Origin: an uncultured Georgenia sp.
GTDB lineage: Bacteria; Actinomycetota; Actinomycetes; Actinomycetales; Actinomycetaceae
Direction: 5' to 3'
Length of the DNA stretch: 35,863 bases
NCBI RefSeq assembly: GCF_937958535.1
Contig: NZ_CALGNQ010000122.1
Span: 1 to 35,863 of the forward strand
This document shows positions 18,190 through 25,530 of the stretch, piece after piece (position 1 is the stretch's first letter; the number at the start of each line of letters is the position of its first letter). A program made the position numbers and the translations under genes. The notes beneath the pieces were generated by a model that did not search any database, was not told the origin of the DNA, and saw only the letters and a list, made by a program, of their open reading frames with translations.

Positions 18190-18315
18190 CAGCGGGTGAC
18201 GCGGTAGCGCAGGAAGGCTGTCCCGCCGGGCAGGCCCCGCTCCTCGAGGAGCGTCAGACCGGTCCGGAGCCGGGTGGGGAAGGGGCTGCCCTGGGGTGTC
18301 GTGGCACTGAGCTTC
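18190..18315 (-). pseudogene. Possible 3' remnant of a RibD C-terminal/dihydrofolate-reductase-like gene
   Basis: Between the exporter stop and the terminator, the minus strand carries a short open stretch ending RTGLTLLEERGLPGGTAFLRY then RVTR and a TGA stop (18190-18192), bounded upstream by an in-frame TAG. This resembles the last ~35 residues of RibD_C/dihydrofolate-reductase family proteins, which end in a LxLxExRxxPxGxxxLRYR pattern. No start, nucleotide-binding part or body of the gene is present. The identification rests on a short segment. Confidence 0.35.
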
Positions 18316-18372
18316 TACACCCACATCGGGATGTACTACAACATCGCCTTCGACACGATGATCCTGTGGTGA
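18301..18372 (+). pseudogene. Short 3' gene remnant of unknown family
   Basis: The plus strand reads ALSFYTHIGMYYNIAFDTMILW then stop (18370-18372), an aromatic-rich, protein-like sequence quite unlike the Arg/Pro-rich shadow frames around it. No start or upstream domain is present, and it overlaps the remnant on the other strand. It looks like the end of a deleted gene. I cannot name the family. Confidence 0.35.
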
Positions 18373-18389
18373 CCTGACCCGAGACACGC

Positions 18390-18420
18390 GACGCCCGGGG
18401 CCCTGTCGGCCCCGGGCGTC
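18390..18420. terminator. Bidirectional hairpin terminator
   Basis: GACGCCCGGGGCC (18390-18402) and GGCCCCGGGCGTC (18408-18420) form a perfect 13-bp stem with a 5-nt loop. It sits between the plus-strand exporter/remnant and the end of the minus-strand gene at 18436. No strong U-tract follows on either side, as is usual in high-GC actinobacteria. Confidence 0.75.
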
Positions 18421-18435
18421 GTCGCATGTGCAGCC

Positions 18436-19149
18436 TCAGGCGTTGCGGGTGGTGTCCACGTCGGTCTCACCGCGTCCGGTGTCGACCGGCTCGGTCGTCG
18501 ACTCCGTCGAGCCGGCGTCCTTGGTCGACTCCTGCGCCACCTGCGCCGCGTCGGCGGCGGGCTCGGCGTCCTCGGTGCCGGCCGGGGCGGTGGACACCTC
18601 CGACGGGGTGGTCACGGTGGTGTCCTCCCAGTACTCCTCGGCCCACGGGTCGTCCACCGGCTGGGTGCGGCGCCACAGCAGGTAGCCGGTGCCGGCCGCG
18701 GCGGTGCCGACGAGCACCCAGCCCAGCGTCTTGCCCGCGCCCCGCTTCTTCGGCTTGGCGGCCAGCGCCTTCTGCGCCGCCTTGCCGGCCTTGACCGCCT
18801 TGCCCTTCTTGCCGCTCTCCTTGGCGGCCGCCTCGGCGGCGTCGTGCATCGCCTTCTGGACCCGCGGCAGGTAGTCGTCGACGAGCTTGTCACGCGCGCT
18901 GTCGACGGCGGGACGTGCCTTCTCGGCAGCCGCCTCGATCTTCGGGGCGGCCACCTTCACCCCGTCCCGCCACGCCTGCTCGAGCCGGGGAGCGGCCACT
19001 CCGGTGGCCCACACCTTCCCCTGTTCCGCGAGGGATGCAGCGATCTCACCGGCCTTGGCGGCCTGCTCGCTGAGGACATGACCGAGGTCCACCGCCTGCT
19101 GGCGCATCTTCTCGGCGTCGACCTCGCTGATCTTCTGCTTGCGCGACAT
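18436..19149 (-). CDS. DUF5324-like single-TM protein of unknown function
   Basis: This 237-aa protein has a long Ala/Lys/Glu-rich helical N-terminal region (about 1-138, apolipoprotein-like repeats such as AAPKIEAAAEKARPAVDSARD), one TM helix (about 141-159, LGWVLVGTAAAGTGYLLW), a short motif DPWAEEYWED (167-176) and an acidic Ser/Thr/Glu-rich tail. The same architecture occurs in Streptomyces DUF5324 proteins near oriC; family membership is inferred from architecture. ATG 19149 has GGGAGAG just upstream; the extension upstream is unlikely to be translated. A perfect palindrome lies at 19193-19206 before it. Confidence 0.75.
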   Translation of the reverse strand: MSRKQKISEVDAEKMRQQAVDLGHVLSEQAAKAGEIAASLAEQGKVWATGVAAPRLEQAWRDGVKVAAPKIEAAAEKARPAVDSARDKLVDDYLPRVQKAMHDAAEAAAKESGKKGKAVKAGKAAQKALAAKPKKRGAGKTLGWVLVGTAAAGTGYLLWRRTQPVDDPWAEEYWEDTTVTTPSEVSTAPAGTEDAEPAADAAQVAQESTKDAGSTESTTEPVDTGRGETDVDTTRNA

Positions 19150-19192
19150 GTGCTCTCCCTCGTGGCTTTCCAGATACGTGCCGACCATCGTC

Positions 19193-19206
19193 CCACCCCG
19201 GGGTGG
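19193..19206. promoter_or_regulatory. 14-bp perfect palindrome upstream of the DUF5324-like gene
   Basis: CCACCCCGGGGTGG is fully self-complementary and lies 44 bp before the start of the minus-strand gene at 19149 and 117 bp before the cyclophilin gene. It may be an operator. GC-only palindromes arise easily in such DNA, so this is tentative. Confidence 0.3.
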
Positions 19207-19322
19207 CGAACGCACCATCCCCAGGGTTGATTCTCCTGTATCCGCAGGCCGGTGCGAGAGGACTTCGGGTCACCCGGCCGGCCCGACTGCGGGGTGCGGT
19301 CCCGCCGTGAAAGGATCACGAC

Positions 19323-19844
19323 ATGGAAGCAACCGTGCACACGAACCTCGGGGACATCGTCCTCGAGCTCCTCCCCGACCACGCCCCGAAGACCGTGGCG
19401 AACTTCGTCGCGCTCGCCAAGGGAGAGCGGACGTGGACCCACCCGCAGACCGGGCAGGAGATGAACGAGCCGCTGTACAACGGCGTCCTCTTCCACCGGG
19501 TCATCCCCAACTTCATGATCCAGGGCGGGGACCCCATCGGTACCGGCACGGGGGGCCCCGGCTACACCTTCGACGACGAGATCCACCCCGAGCTGGACTT
19601 CACCCAGCCCTACGTGCTCGCCATGGCGAACGCCGGGAAGATCGCGGGGCGCGGCACCAACGGCTCGCAGTTCTTCATCACCACCGCCCCCACCACCTGG
19701 CTGCAGGGCAACCACACGATCTTCGGCCGCGTCGCGGACGCCGCGAGCCGCGCCGTCGTCGACAAGATCAGCGCCACCCCCACCGGCCGCAACGACCGCC
19801 CGGTCGAGGACATCGTCATCTCCTCGATCACCATCACCGACTGA
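19323..19844 (+). CDS. ppiA: Peptidyl-prolyl cis-trans isomerase, cyclophilin type
   Basis: Cyclophilin speeds Xaa-Pro isomerisation during folding. The 173-aa product is a single cytoplasmic cyclophilin domain with VLFHRVIPNFMIQGGDP (containing the catalytic Arg and Phe/Gln), AMANAGK and GTNGSQFFIT. There is no signal peptide. ATG 19323 has AAAGGA 8 nt upstream. This gene between the gyrA tRNAs and the rhomboid gene is conserved in actinobacteria (ppiA in mycobacteria). It is followed by rhomboid after 9 bp and probably co-transcribed. Confidence 0.94.
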   Translation: MEATVHTNLGDIVLELLPDHAPKTVANFVALAKGERTWTHPQTGQEMNEPLYNGVLFHRVIPNFMIQGGDPIGTGTGGPGYTFDDEIHPELDFTQPYVLAMANAGKIAGRGTNGSQFFITTAPTTWLQGNHTIFGRVADAASRAVVDKISATPTGRNDRPVEDIVISSITITD

Positions 19845-19853
19845 CGGCACGGC

Positions 19854-20711
19854 ATGACCGCACGTCCCTACGGGCAGGCCGGCGGTGGAGCGGTCCCGCC
19901 GGTCTGCCCCCGGCACCCTGACCGGGTCTCCTACGTGCGCTGCCAGCGCTGCGAGCGGCCGGTGTGCCCGGAGTGCCAGCGCCCTGCACCGGTGGGGGTG
20001 CAGTGCGTGGACTGCGTCGCCCGGGCCCAGGCCGCCGTCCCGGCCCGTCGTACCGTCTTCGGCGGCCGGGCCCGGGACGGCCGTCCGGTGGTGACGATCG
20101 CGATCGTGGCGCTGTGCCTCATCGTCTTCGCGGCACAGCGCGTGACGCCGGGCGTCAACACCGCGCTGTTCTTCGTCCCCGGACTCGGTGCGGTGGAGCC
20201 CCACCGGTTCCTCAGCGCCGCCTTCCTCCACGGCAGCTTCCTCCACCTCGCGCTCAACATGTACGCGCTGTGGATCGTCGGCTCCGTCCTCGAGCCGGCA
20301 CTCGGCCGATGGCGCTTCCTCTCCCTCTACCTCGTCAGTGCCCTCGGTGGCTCCGTCGGGGTGCTCCTCTTCGCCTCGCCTGCCGTCCAGGACCAGTGGT
20401 GGGGCGCCGTCGTCGGCGCCTCCGGGGCGGTGTTCGGGCTGTTCGGGGCCGTGGCGCTGGCCCTGCGGCGGGCGGGCCGGGACGCCACCCAGATCCTCGT
20501 CCTCATCGCGATCAACACCGTGCTGGGCTTCACCGTCCCCAACATCGCCTGGCAGGCCCACCTCGGCGGGCTGGTCACCGGGGTGGTGCTGGCCGCCGCC
20601 TATGTCTCCGCACCGCGCACGCGCAGCACCGTGGTCGGCGTCGTCGCCACCCTCGCCGTGACGGTGGTCGTCGTCGCCCTGGCGGTGGCGAAGTACGCGC
20701 TGCTCACCTGA
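19854..20711 (+). CDS. Rhomboid family intramembrane serine protease with N-terminal zinc-binding region
   Basis: In this 285-aa membrane protease, residues 18-54 hold a B-box-like zinc-binding pattern (C18, H21, C30, C33, C38, C41, C51, C54) on the cytoplasmic side. The rhomboid core follows with six predicted TM helices: HGSFLHLALNMYALW (126-140), the catalytic serine S190 in GASGAVFG and the catalytic histidine H236 in AWQAHLGG. Substrates are unknown. It follows ppiA by 9 bp; a terminator lies at 20822-20853. Confidence 0.93.
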   Translation: MTARPYGQAGGGAVPPVCPRHPDRVSYVRCQRCERPVCPECQRPAPVGVQCVDCVARAQAAVPARRTVFGGRARDGRPVVTIAIVALCLIVFAAQRVTPGVNTALFFVPGLGAVEPHRFLSAAFLHGSFLHLALNMYALWIVGSVLEPALGRWRFLSLYLVSALGGSVGVLLFASPAVQDQWWGAVVGASGAVFGLFGAVALALRRAGRDATQILVLIAINTVLGFTVPNIAWQAHLGGLVTGVVLAAAYVSAPRTRSTVVGVVATLAVTVVVVALAVAKYALLT

Positions 20712-20721
20712 ATCACACCGA

Positions 20722-20798
20722 TGTAGTTCTCCACAGGTGTGTGCACAGGTGTGGACTTACACCCGTGTAGTTCTCCACAGGTGTGTGCACAGGTGTGG
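20722..20798. repeat. Two exact 33-bp direct repeats containing DnaA-box-like words
   Basis: The same 33 bp occurs at 20722-20754 and 20766-20798 (44-bp period). Each copy starts TGTAGTTCTCCACAGG and ends in GCACAGGTGTGG. Each contains TTCTCCACA (20727-20735; 20771-20779), one mismatch from TTGTCCACA/TTATCCACA, and at its end an oppositely oriented word (TGTGGACTT 20750-20758; TGTGGGTAT 20794-20802). The block lies between the convergent rhomboid and crgA genes, before their terminator. Its role is unknown. Confidence 0.85.
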
Positions 20799-20821
20799 GT
20801 ATCGCCGTGCACCGGAGACGA

Positions 20822-20853
20822 CGAAGCGCCGGCCACCTCGGACCGGCGCTTCG
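20822..20853. terminator. Bidirectional hairpin terminator between the rhomboid gene and crgA
   Basis: CGAAGCGCCGG (20822-20832) and CCGGCGCTTCG (20843-20853) form an 11-bp perfect stem with a 10-nt loop, located between the two convergent genes. Confidence 0.75.
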
Positions 20854-20869
20854 CTGAGGACAGGGGAGG

Positions 20870-21118
20870 CTACCGCCAGCGCAGGGTCATGAGGAAGCCG
20901 GCGAGCAGTACGACGAACCCGATCCCCAGGTTGAGGTTGCCGATGCCGGGGACCGGGCCCCTCGCCTCGACGATGTAGGTCACCACCACCCAGAGCATGC
21001 CCACGACCATGAGGACGACGGCGGTGGGCACCCACCAGCGCGGGCTCTCCTTGGGCTGGGCAGGGGCAGGCGGGGGCGTGTACGTCGCCTTCTTCTTGCG
21101 GCGCTTGGACTCCGGCAC
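20870..21118 (-). CDS. crgA: Cell division protein CrgA
   Basis: CrgA is a small actinobacterial divisome membrane protein that in mycobacteria binds FtsZ, FtsI and FtsQ and in Streptomyces restrains septation. The 82-aa product has a basic N-terminus (SKRRKKKATYTPPP), a KESPRWWVP lead-in, TM1 (about 30-50), a short loop with GNLNLG and TM2 (about 62-78), ending TLRWR. I chose GTG 21118 since GAAGGAG lies upstream and it gives the family N-terminus. It is divergent from the DUF881-sortase cluster. Confidence 0.92.
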   Translation of the reverse strand: MPESKRRKKKATYTPPPAPAQPKESPRWWVPTAVVLMVVGMLWVVVTYIVEARGPVPGIGNLNLGIGFVVLLAGFLMTLRWR

Positions 21119-21261
21119 TGTCAGCTCTCCTTCGGCGTTCCACCCGGGCGGGCGGTACCTCGGTACGGTTGTGGCGTCGCTGCGAGGCGCACGGCACCTC
21201 CCATAGCGTAGTGGGCGGAAGACACCCGGGGGCCACGGGTGCACGAGAGGGAGGAGGTGTC

Positions 21262-21984
21262 ATGATGGAGCAGTACAGGCGGCGCGGCTTCGGGTCGGTC
21301 GCCGTCGGGCTCGTCGCCGCGCTCGCCGGGGTGCTCTTCGCGACCAACGCCAGCCTCTTCGCCGACGACACCTCCCGCACCCCCACCGACCTCGTCGACC
21401 TGGCCCGGGTGGAGACCGCACGCCTGGAGGAGAACGAGGCCGAGGTGGCCGAGCTGCGCCGCCGCCGCGACGAGCTCGTCGCCGCCCGGCAGCCCATGCC
21501 GGAGGTCGACCCCGAGGAGTCCGAGCTCACCGCGCTCGCCGCCGGCCGCACCCCGGTGACCGGGCCGGGCGTCGTCGTCGAGCTGTGGGACGCGCCGGCA
21601 CCTCCCGACCTCGCCGCCAGCGGGCTGCACCCGGACGACCTCGTCGTCCACCAGCAGGACCTCGAGGCGGTGATCAACGCGCTGTGGGCCGGCGGCGCCG
21701 AGGCGCTCATGGTCCAGGACCAGCGGATCACCTCGCTGTCCTCGGTGCGCTGTGTCGGCAACGTCCTGCTGCTGCACGGGCGCCACTACTCCCCGCCGTA
21801 CCGCATCTCGGCGATCGGGGACCCGGCGGCGCTGCGCGCTGCCGTGGAGAGCGCACCCGGGGTGCAGATCTACCTCCAGTACGTCGAGACGGTCGGGCTG
21901 GGCTGGTCGCTGCGCGAGGAGAGTGGCATCGACATGCCCGCCTACACGGGCTCGCTGCGGCTGGACCACGTGCAGGCCGGGTGA
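21262..21984 (+). CDS. DUF881 family protein
   Basis: The 240-aa product has an N-terminal TM helix (about 11-29, ending near FATNASLF), a coiled-coil of ETARLEENEAEVAELRRRR type (about 53-75), and an extracytoplasmic DUF881 domain with GPGVVVELWDAP, LVVHQQDLEAVINALWAGGAEA and RCVGNVLLLHGRHYSPPY. Homologues lie next to crgA and sortase E across actinobacteria, and envelope or division functions are suspected but unproven. GGGAGGAGG precedes ATG 21262 by 5 nt; ATG 21265 is an alternative. Confidence 0.88.
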   Translation: MMEQYRRRGFGSVAVGLVAALAGVLFATNASLFADDTSRTPTDLVDLARVETARLEENEAEVAELRRRRDELVAARQPMPEVDPEESELTALAAGRTPVTGPGVVVELWDAPAPPDLAASGLHPDDLVVHQQDLEAVINALWAGGAEALMVQDQRITSLSSVRCVGNVLLLHGRHYSPPYRISAIGDPAALRAAVESAPGVQIYLQYVETVGLGWSLREESGIDMPAYTGSLRLDHVQAG

Positions 21985-22025
21985 ACTACGCTCGTCCTGA
22001 CACTCCCACGGACCGAAGGACACCG

Positions 22026-22817
22026 ATGGCGACCAGAGTCGACCACCTCGACGGGCTGCCCTGGCAGCAGGAGGAGCCGGACCGCCCACGCCGCCCGCGG
22101 CAGCGGCGCCGCGGGTTCGTCTCCACCCTCGTCGGTATCGTCGGTGAGCTGATGATCACCGCGGGTGTGCTGCTCGGGCTCTTCGTCGTGTGGCAGGTGT
22201 GGTGGACGGACGTGGAGGCGCACGGCCACCAGGCCGAGGTGCTGGCGGAGTGGGACGGGCGGGAGGACGTCGTCGCCGCGCCCGACCAGGAGGCCGAGCG
22301 GCGCACCGACCCGCCACCCGTGCCCGAGGTGAGCGCCGAGGGCGACATCATCGGCACGATGTGGATCCCGCGCCTCGGCCAGGACTACCGGTTCTCCATC
22401 GCCCACGGGGTGGGGATGCACGACGTCCTCAACCGGGGCTACATCGGCCACTACCCCGACACCCAGCTGCCCGGCGAGGTGGGCAACTTCGCCACCGCGG
22501 CGCACCGTCTCTCCTACGGCGCCCCCTACCGTGAGATCGAGCAGGTCGTGGTGGGGGACTCCCTCATCGTCGAGACGGCCGACGCCTACATCGTCTACGA
22601 GGTGGTCGACACCGAGGTCGTGCTGCCCAGCCAAGTGGAGGTCATCGCACCGGTGCCGAACGAGCCGGGGGTGGCGCCGACCGAGCGGATGATCACGCTG
22701 ACCACGTGCCACCCGCTGTTCTCCGCCGCCGAGCGGTGGATCACCTACGGCACCTTCCAGTACTGGATCGACAAGAACGAGGGCAAGCCGGCCGAGCTGC
22801 TCGAGGAGGGACGCTGA
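22026..22817 (+). CDS. srtE: Class E sortase
   Basis: Sortase E is a membrane-anchored transpeptidase that attaches LAXTG-type proteins to peptidoglycan. The 263-aa product has a cytoplasmic N-terminus, one TM helix (about 35-58) and the sortase barrel with H160 (ATAAHR), the catalytic C228 (TLTTCHP) and R237 (ERWI). The Tyr in YGTF (about 241) is typical of class E. ATG 22026 has GAAGGA upstream. The stop overlaps the next start (TGATG). No substrate with a sorting signal is visible in the window. Confidence 0.93.
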   Translation: MATRVDHLDGLPWQQEEPDRPRRPRQRRRGFVSTLVGIVGELMITAGVLLGLFVVWQVWWTDVEAHGHQAEVLAEWDGREDVVAAPDQEAERRTDPPPVPEVSAEGDIIGTMWIPRLGQDYRFSIAHGVGMHDVLNRGYIGHYPDTQLPGEVGNFATAAHRLSYGAPYREIEQVVVGDSLIVETADAYIVYEVVDTEVVLPSQVEVIAPVPNEPGVAPTERMITLTTCHPLFSAAERWITYGTFQYWIDKNEGKPAELLEEGR

Positions 22818-22981
22818 TGTACGGCGCACTGTGGCGGATCCTGCCCGGGCCCGCGTGGTTCAAGGTCATCCTCCTGCTCATCCTGGCGGCGGTGGTCGTC
22901 TACGTCTGCTTCACCTGGCTCTTCCCCCAGATCGCACCGCACATGCCCTTCAACGAGATGACCATCGAGGACGGCGCATGA
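22817..22981 (+). CDS. Small single-TM protein downstream of sortase E
   Basis: This 54-aa protein begins MYGALWRILPGPAWFK, has one TM helix (about 16-37) and ends with a short acidic tail (NEMTIEDGA). It shares one base with the sortase stop and overlaps the next gene by ATGA, so it is translationally coupled to both. Proteins of this size and N-terminus recur after sortase E in actinobacteria, but I know of no assigned function. A sortase or divisome accessory role is speculation from position. Confidence 0.8.
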   Translation: MYGALWRILPGPAWFKVILLLILAAVVVYVCFTWLFPQIAPHMPFNEMTIEDGA

Positions 22982-23598
22982 CCCGGCTCCTTGTCGTCGA
23001 CAACTACGACAGCTTCGTCTGGACCATCGTCGGGTACCTCGAACAGCTCGGTGCCCAGCCCGTGGTCCAGCGCAACGACGAGGTGACCGCCGACCCCGGC
23101 GACTTCGCCGGCGTGCTGGTCTCCCCTGGCCCGGGAACCCCGAAGGAGGCCGGGGCGAGCCTCGCCGTCATCGAGCGGTGCGCCGAGCTGCGCGTCCCGC
23201 TGCTCGGGGTGTGCCTCGGCCACCAGGCGCTGGGTGAGCTCTTCGGGGCGACGGTCACCCACGCCCCCGAGCTCATGCACGGCAAGACGTCCCCGGTGGA
23301 GCACGACGGCACCGGCGTGTTCGCCGGGCTGCCCTCCCCGTTCACGGCCACCCGCTACCACTCCCTCGCCGTGGACAGCGCGACGGTGCCGGAGGAGCTG
23401 CGGGTCACCGCCCGCACGCCGTCCGGGATCGTCATGGGCCTGGCCCACCGCGAGCTGCCGCTGCACGGCGTCCAGTTCCACCCCGAGGCGGTCCTCACCG
23501 AGCACGGCCACCGGTTGCTGGCCAACTGGCTCGCCGTGGCGGGCGACACCGAGGCCCCGGCCCGCAGCGCCGGCATGGCCCCGCTCGTCCACCGCTGA
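22978..23598 (+). CDS. Glutamine amidotransferase, anthranilate/aminodeoxychorismate synthase component II
   Basis: This class I glutaminase supplies ammonia to a chorismate-utilising partner (TrpE or PabB). The 206-aa product has VVDNYDSFVW at the N-terminus, the nucleophile C79 in LLGVCLGHQ, the oxyanion strand SPGPGTP (49-55) and H168/E170 in FHPEAV. The gene between the sortase cluster and pknB is the usual actinobacterial trpG/pabA. It cannot be decided from sequence whether it serves tryptophan or folate; no partner is in the window, and it may serve both. Confidence 0.9.
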   Translation: MTRLLVVDNYDSFVWTIVGYLEQLGAQPVVQRNDEVTADPGDFAGVLVSPGPGTPKEAGASLAVIERCAELRVPLLGVCLGHQALGELFGATVTHAPELMHGKTSPVEHDGTGVFAGLPSPFTATRYHSLAVDSATVPEELRVTARTPSGIVMGLAHRELPLHGVQFHPEAVLTEHGHRLLANWLAVAGDTEAPARSAGMAPLVHR

Positions 23599-23638
23599 GG
23601 CCAGATCCCGGCGCAGTCGCCGCGGCCGGGACGCAGCA

Positions 23639-23670
23639 GGGCCGACCGGACCTCTCGGCCCGGCCGGCCC
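23639..23670. terminator. Candidate terminator between trpG-type gene and pknB
   Basis: GGGCCGACCGG (23639-23649) and CCGGCCGGCCC (23660-23670) can form an 11-bp stem with one imperfect pair and a 10-nt loop, between the convergent amidotransferase and pknB genes. Confidence 0.55.
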
Positions 23671-23682
23671 TCGTGCCTCCGC

Positions 23683-25530
23683 CTAGTCCCCGTCGCCGTC
23701 GCCGGGGGGCTCGTCGCTCGGCTCGTCGGACGGCGTCTCGTCCGGCGGCGTGGGCTCCTCGTCGGTCGGCTCCTCGGTGGTCGGGTCGGGCGTGGGAGCC
23801 TCGACGGCGACCGTCAGCTCGATGGTGCTGAACCGCGGCACCGGTCCGGTGCGGTCCTGGTCGAGCACGGTCCCCGGCTCGAAGTCGCCCGAGGGCTGCT
23901 CGACGGTGCGGACGTTGAGCGTGAGCTCACCGAGCGTCTCGGTCGCGGCGTCGATGTGCTGGTCGCGCAGGTCGGGCACGTCGACCATGCCGGTGGCGAT
24001 GTGCAGCACCACCTCGGCTCCGGGCTCGAGCGCCGCGCCGGCCTCCGGCTCGGTGCGGGCCACGCGGTCCTGCTCGTAGCCGGGGTCGTTGATCGGCTGG
24101 TAGGTGATCCGCACGCTGATGCCCAGCTCGTCCTGGGAGAGCTGGTCCTGTGCCTGGCGTTGGCTCAGGCCCACGACGTCGGGCATCTCCACCGCCTCCG
24201 GGCCGGCCGAGAAGCGCACCGTGACGGTCTGGCCCTCCTCGACCTCGGCGCCGACCGGTGGGTCGGAGCTGACGAACAGCCCCTCGTCGACCTCGGCGGA
24301 GAACTCCGGGTCGCCGATGGCGAAGACGAGACCTGCCGCCTCGATCGCCTCCCGGGCCTGGGTCTGGTCCATCCCCGCGAGCTCGGGCACGGTGACCGTG
24401 GTCGGCGTCGGCGGCTCCTCCTCACGGTCGTTGGTGAGCAGGAGGTAGACCGCCCCGATCGCGGCGACCAGCCCGACGAGGACGAGCACCCACACCCACC
24501 ACGGGGAGCGCTTCTTCGGCTCCTCGTCCTCCTCCGCCGCGACGGGCGCGGGGGTGCGGGTGGTCGGTGGGATGGCCCGGGTGGGGGTCGCGGGGGTGCC
24601 GAGCACCGAGGTCTTCTCCCCGGCGGCCGCGGCGGCGGCCCAGGAGCTGACGGCCGGCGCGCTCACCGCGCCACCGCGCATGGCGGCCTCGAGGTCCGAG
24701 CGCATCGCGGCCGCGTCCGGGTAGCGCTCCTCGCGGTCCTTGGCCAGGGCCTTGAGCACGATCCTGTCGAGCGCCTCGGGGATGTCCGCGGCCACCTCGC
24801 TCGGCGGCTTCGGGGTCTCCCGCACGTGCTGGTAGGCCACAGCCACTGCGGAGTCGCCACTGAACGGCGGCTGTCCGGTGAGCAGCTCGTACAGCAGGCA
24901 GCCGGTGGAGTAGATGTCCGAGCGGGCGTCGACCACCTCGCCGCGCGCCTGCTCCGGCGACAGGTACTGCGCGGTGCCCACGACGGCGTGTGTCTGGGTC
25001 ATCGTCGCGGCAGAGTCCGCCATCGCCCGGGCGATGCCGAAGTCCATGACCTTGACCTGCCCGGTGGGCGTGAGCATGACGTTGCCCGGCTTGATGTCCC
25101 GGTGGACGATCCCCTCGCGGTGGGAGTAGGCCAGCGCGGAGAGCACACCGATGACGATCTCGACGGCCTCGTCGATGGGCACCGCGGTGCCGTCGCTGAG
25201 CAGCGAGCGCACCGTGTGGCCCTCGACGTACTCCATGACGATGTACGGCACGTGGGCGGGCTGGCCGCTCGCCGTGACGACGTCGTCCTCCCCGGTGTCG
25301 TAGACGGAGACGATCGCCGGGTGGTTGAGCGAGGCGGCGGACTGCGCCTCCCGCCGGAAGCGGGCCTGGAACGTGGGGTCCCGGGCGAGGTCGGAGCGCA
25401 GCACCTTGATCGCCACGGTGCGGGAGAGCCGGTTGTCGTAGCCGATGTAGACCTCGGCCATGCCGCCTCGACCGATGAGCTCGCGGACCTCGTAGCGCCC
25501 TGCGAGCACCTTGGGTACTTCGTCCACCAC
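23683..25530 (-). CDS. pknB: Ser/Thr protein kinase PknB with PASTA repeats
   Basis: PknB senses peptidoglycan fragments or lipid II and phosphorylates cell-wall and division proteins. The 615-aa product has a kinase domain (about 11-275) with the lysine K42, HRD 143-145, DFG 163-165 and activation-loop threonines T178 and T180 (MTQT) before GTAQYLSPEQ. A Pro/Ala juxtamembrane linker and TM helix (about 344-365) follow, then three extracellular PASTA repeats (about 378-446, 447-517, 518-582) and an acidic Pro/Asp tail. Mycobacterial PknB has four PASTAs, so this is one fewer. The GTG 25530 start shares one base with the pknA TAG stop. Confidence 0.95.
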   Translation of the reverse strand: MVDEVPKVLAGRYEVRELIGRGGMAEVYIGYDNRLSRTVAIKVLRSDLARDPTFQARFRREAQSAASLNHPAIVSVYDTGEDDVVTASGQPAHVPYIVMEYVEGHTVRSLLSDGTAVPIDEAVEIVIGVLSALAYSHREGIVHRDIKPGNVMLTPTGQVKVMDFGIARAMADSAATMTQTHAVVGTAQYLSPEQARGEVVDARSDIYSTGCLLYELLTGQPPFSGDSAVAVAYQHVRETPKPPSEVAADIPEALDRIVLKALAKDREERYPDAAAMRSDLEAAMRGGAVSAPAVSSWAAAAAAGEKTSVLGTPATPTRAIPPTTRTPAPVAAEEDEEPKKRSPWWVWVLVLVGLVAAIGAVYLLLTNDREEEPPTPTTVTVPELAGMDQTQAREAIEAAGLVFAIGDPEFSAEVDEGLFVSSDPPVGAEVEEGQTVTVRFSAGPEAVEMPDVVGLSQRQAQDQLSQDELGISVRITYQPINDPGYEQDRVARTEPEAGAALEPGAEVVLHIATGMVDVPDLRDQHIDAATETLGELTLNVRTVEQPSGDFEPGTVLDQDRTGPVPRFSTIELTVAVEAPTPDPTTEEPTDEEPTPPDETPSDEPSDEPPGDGDGD

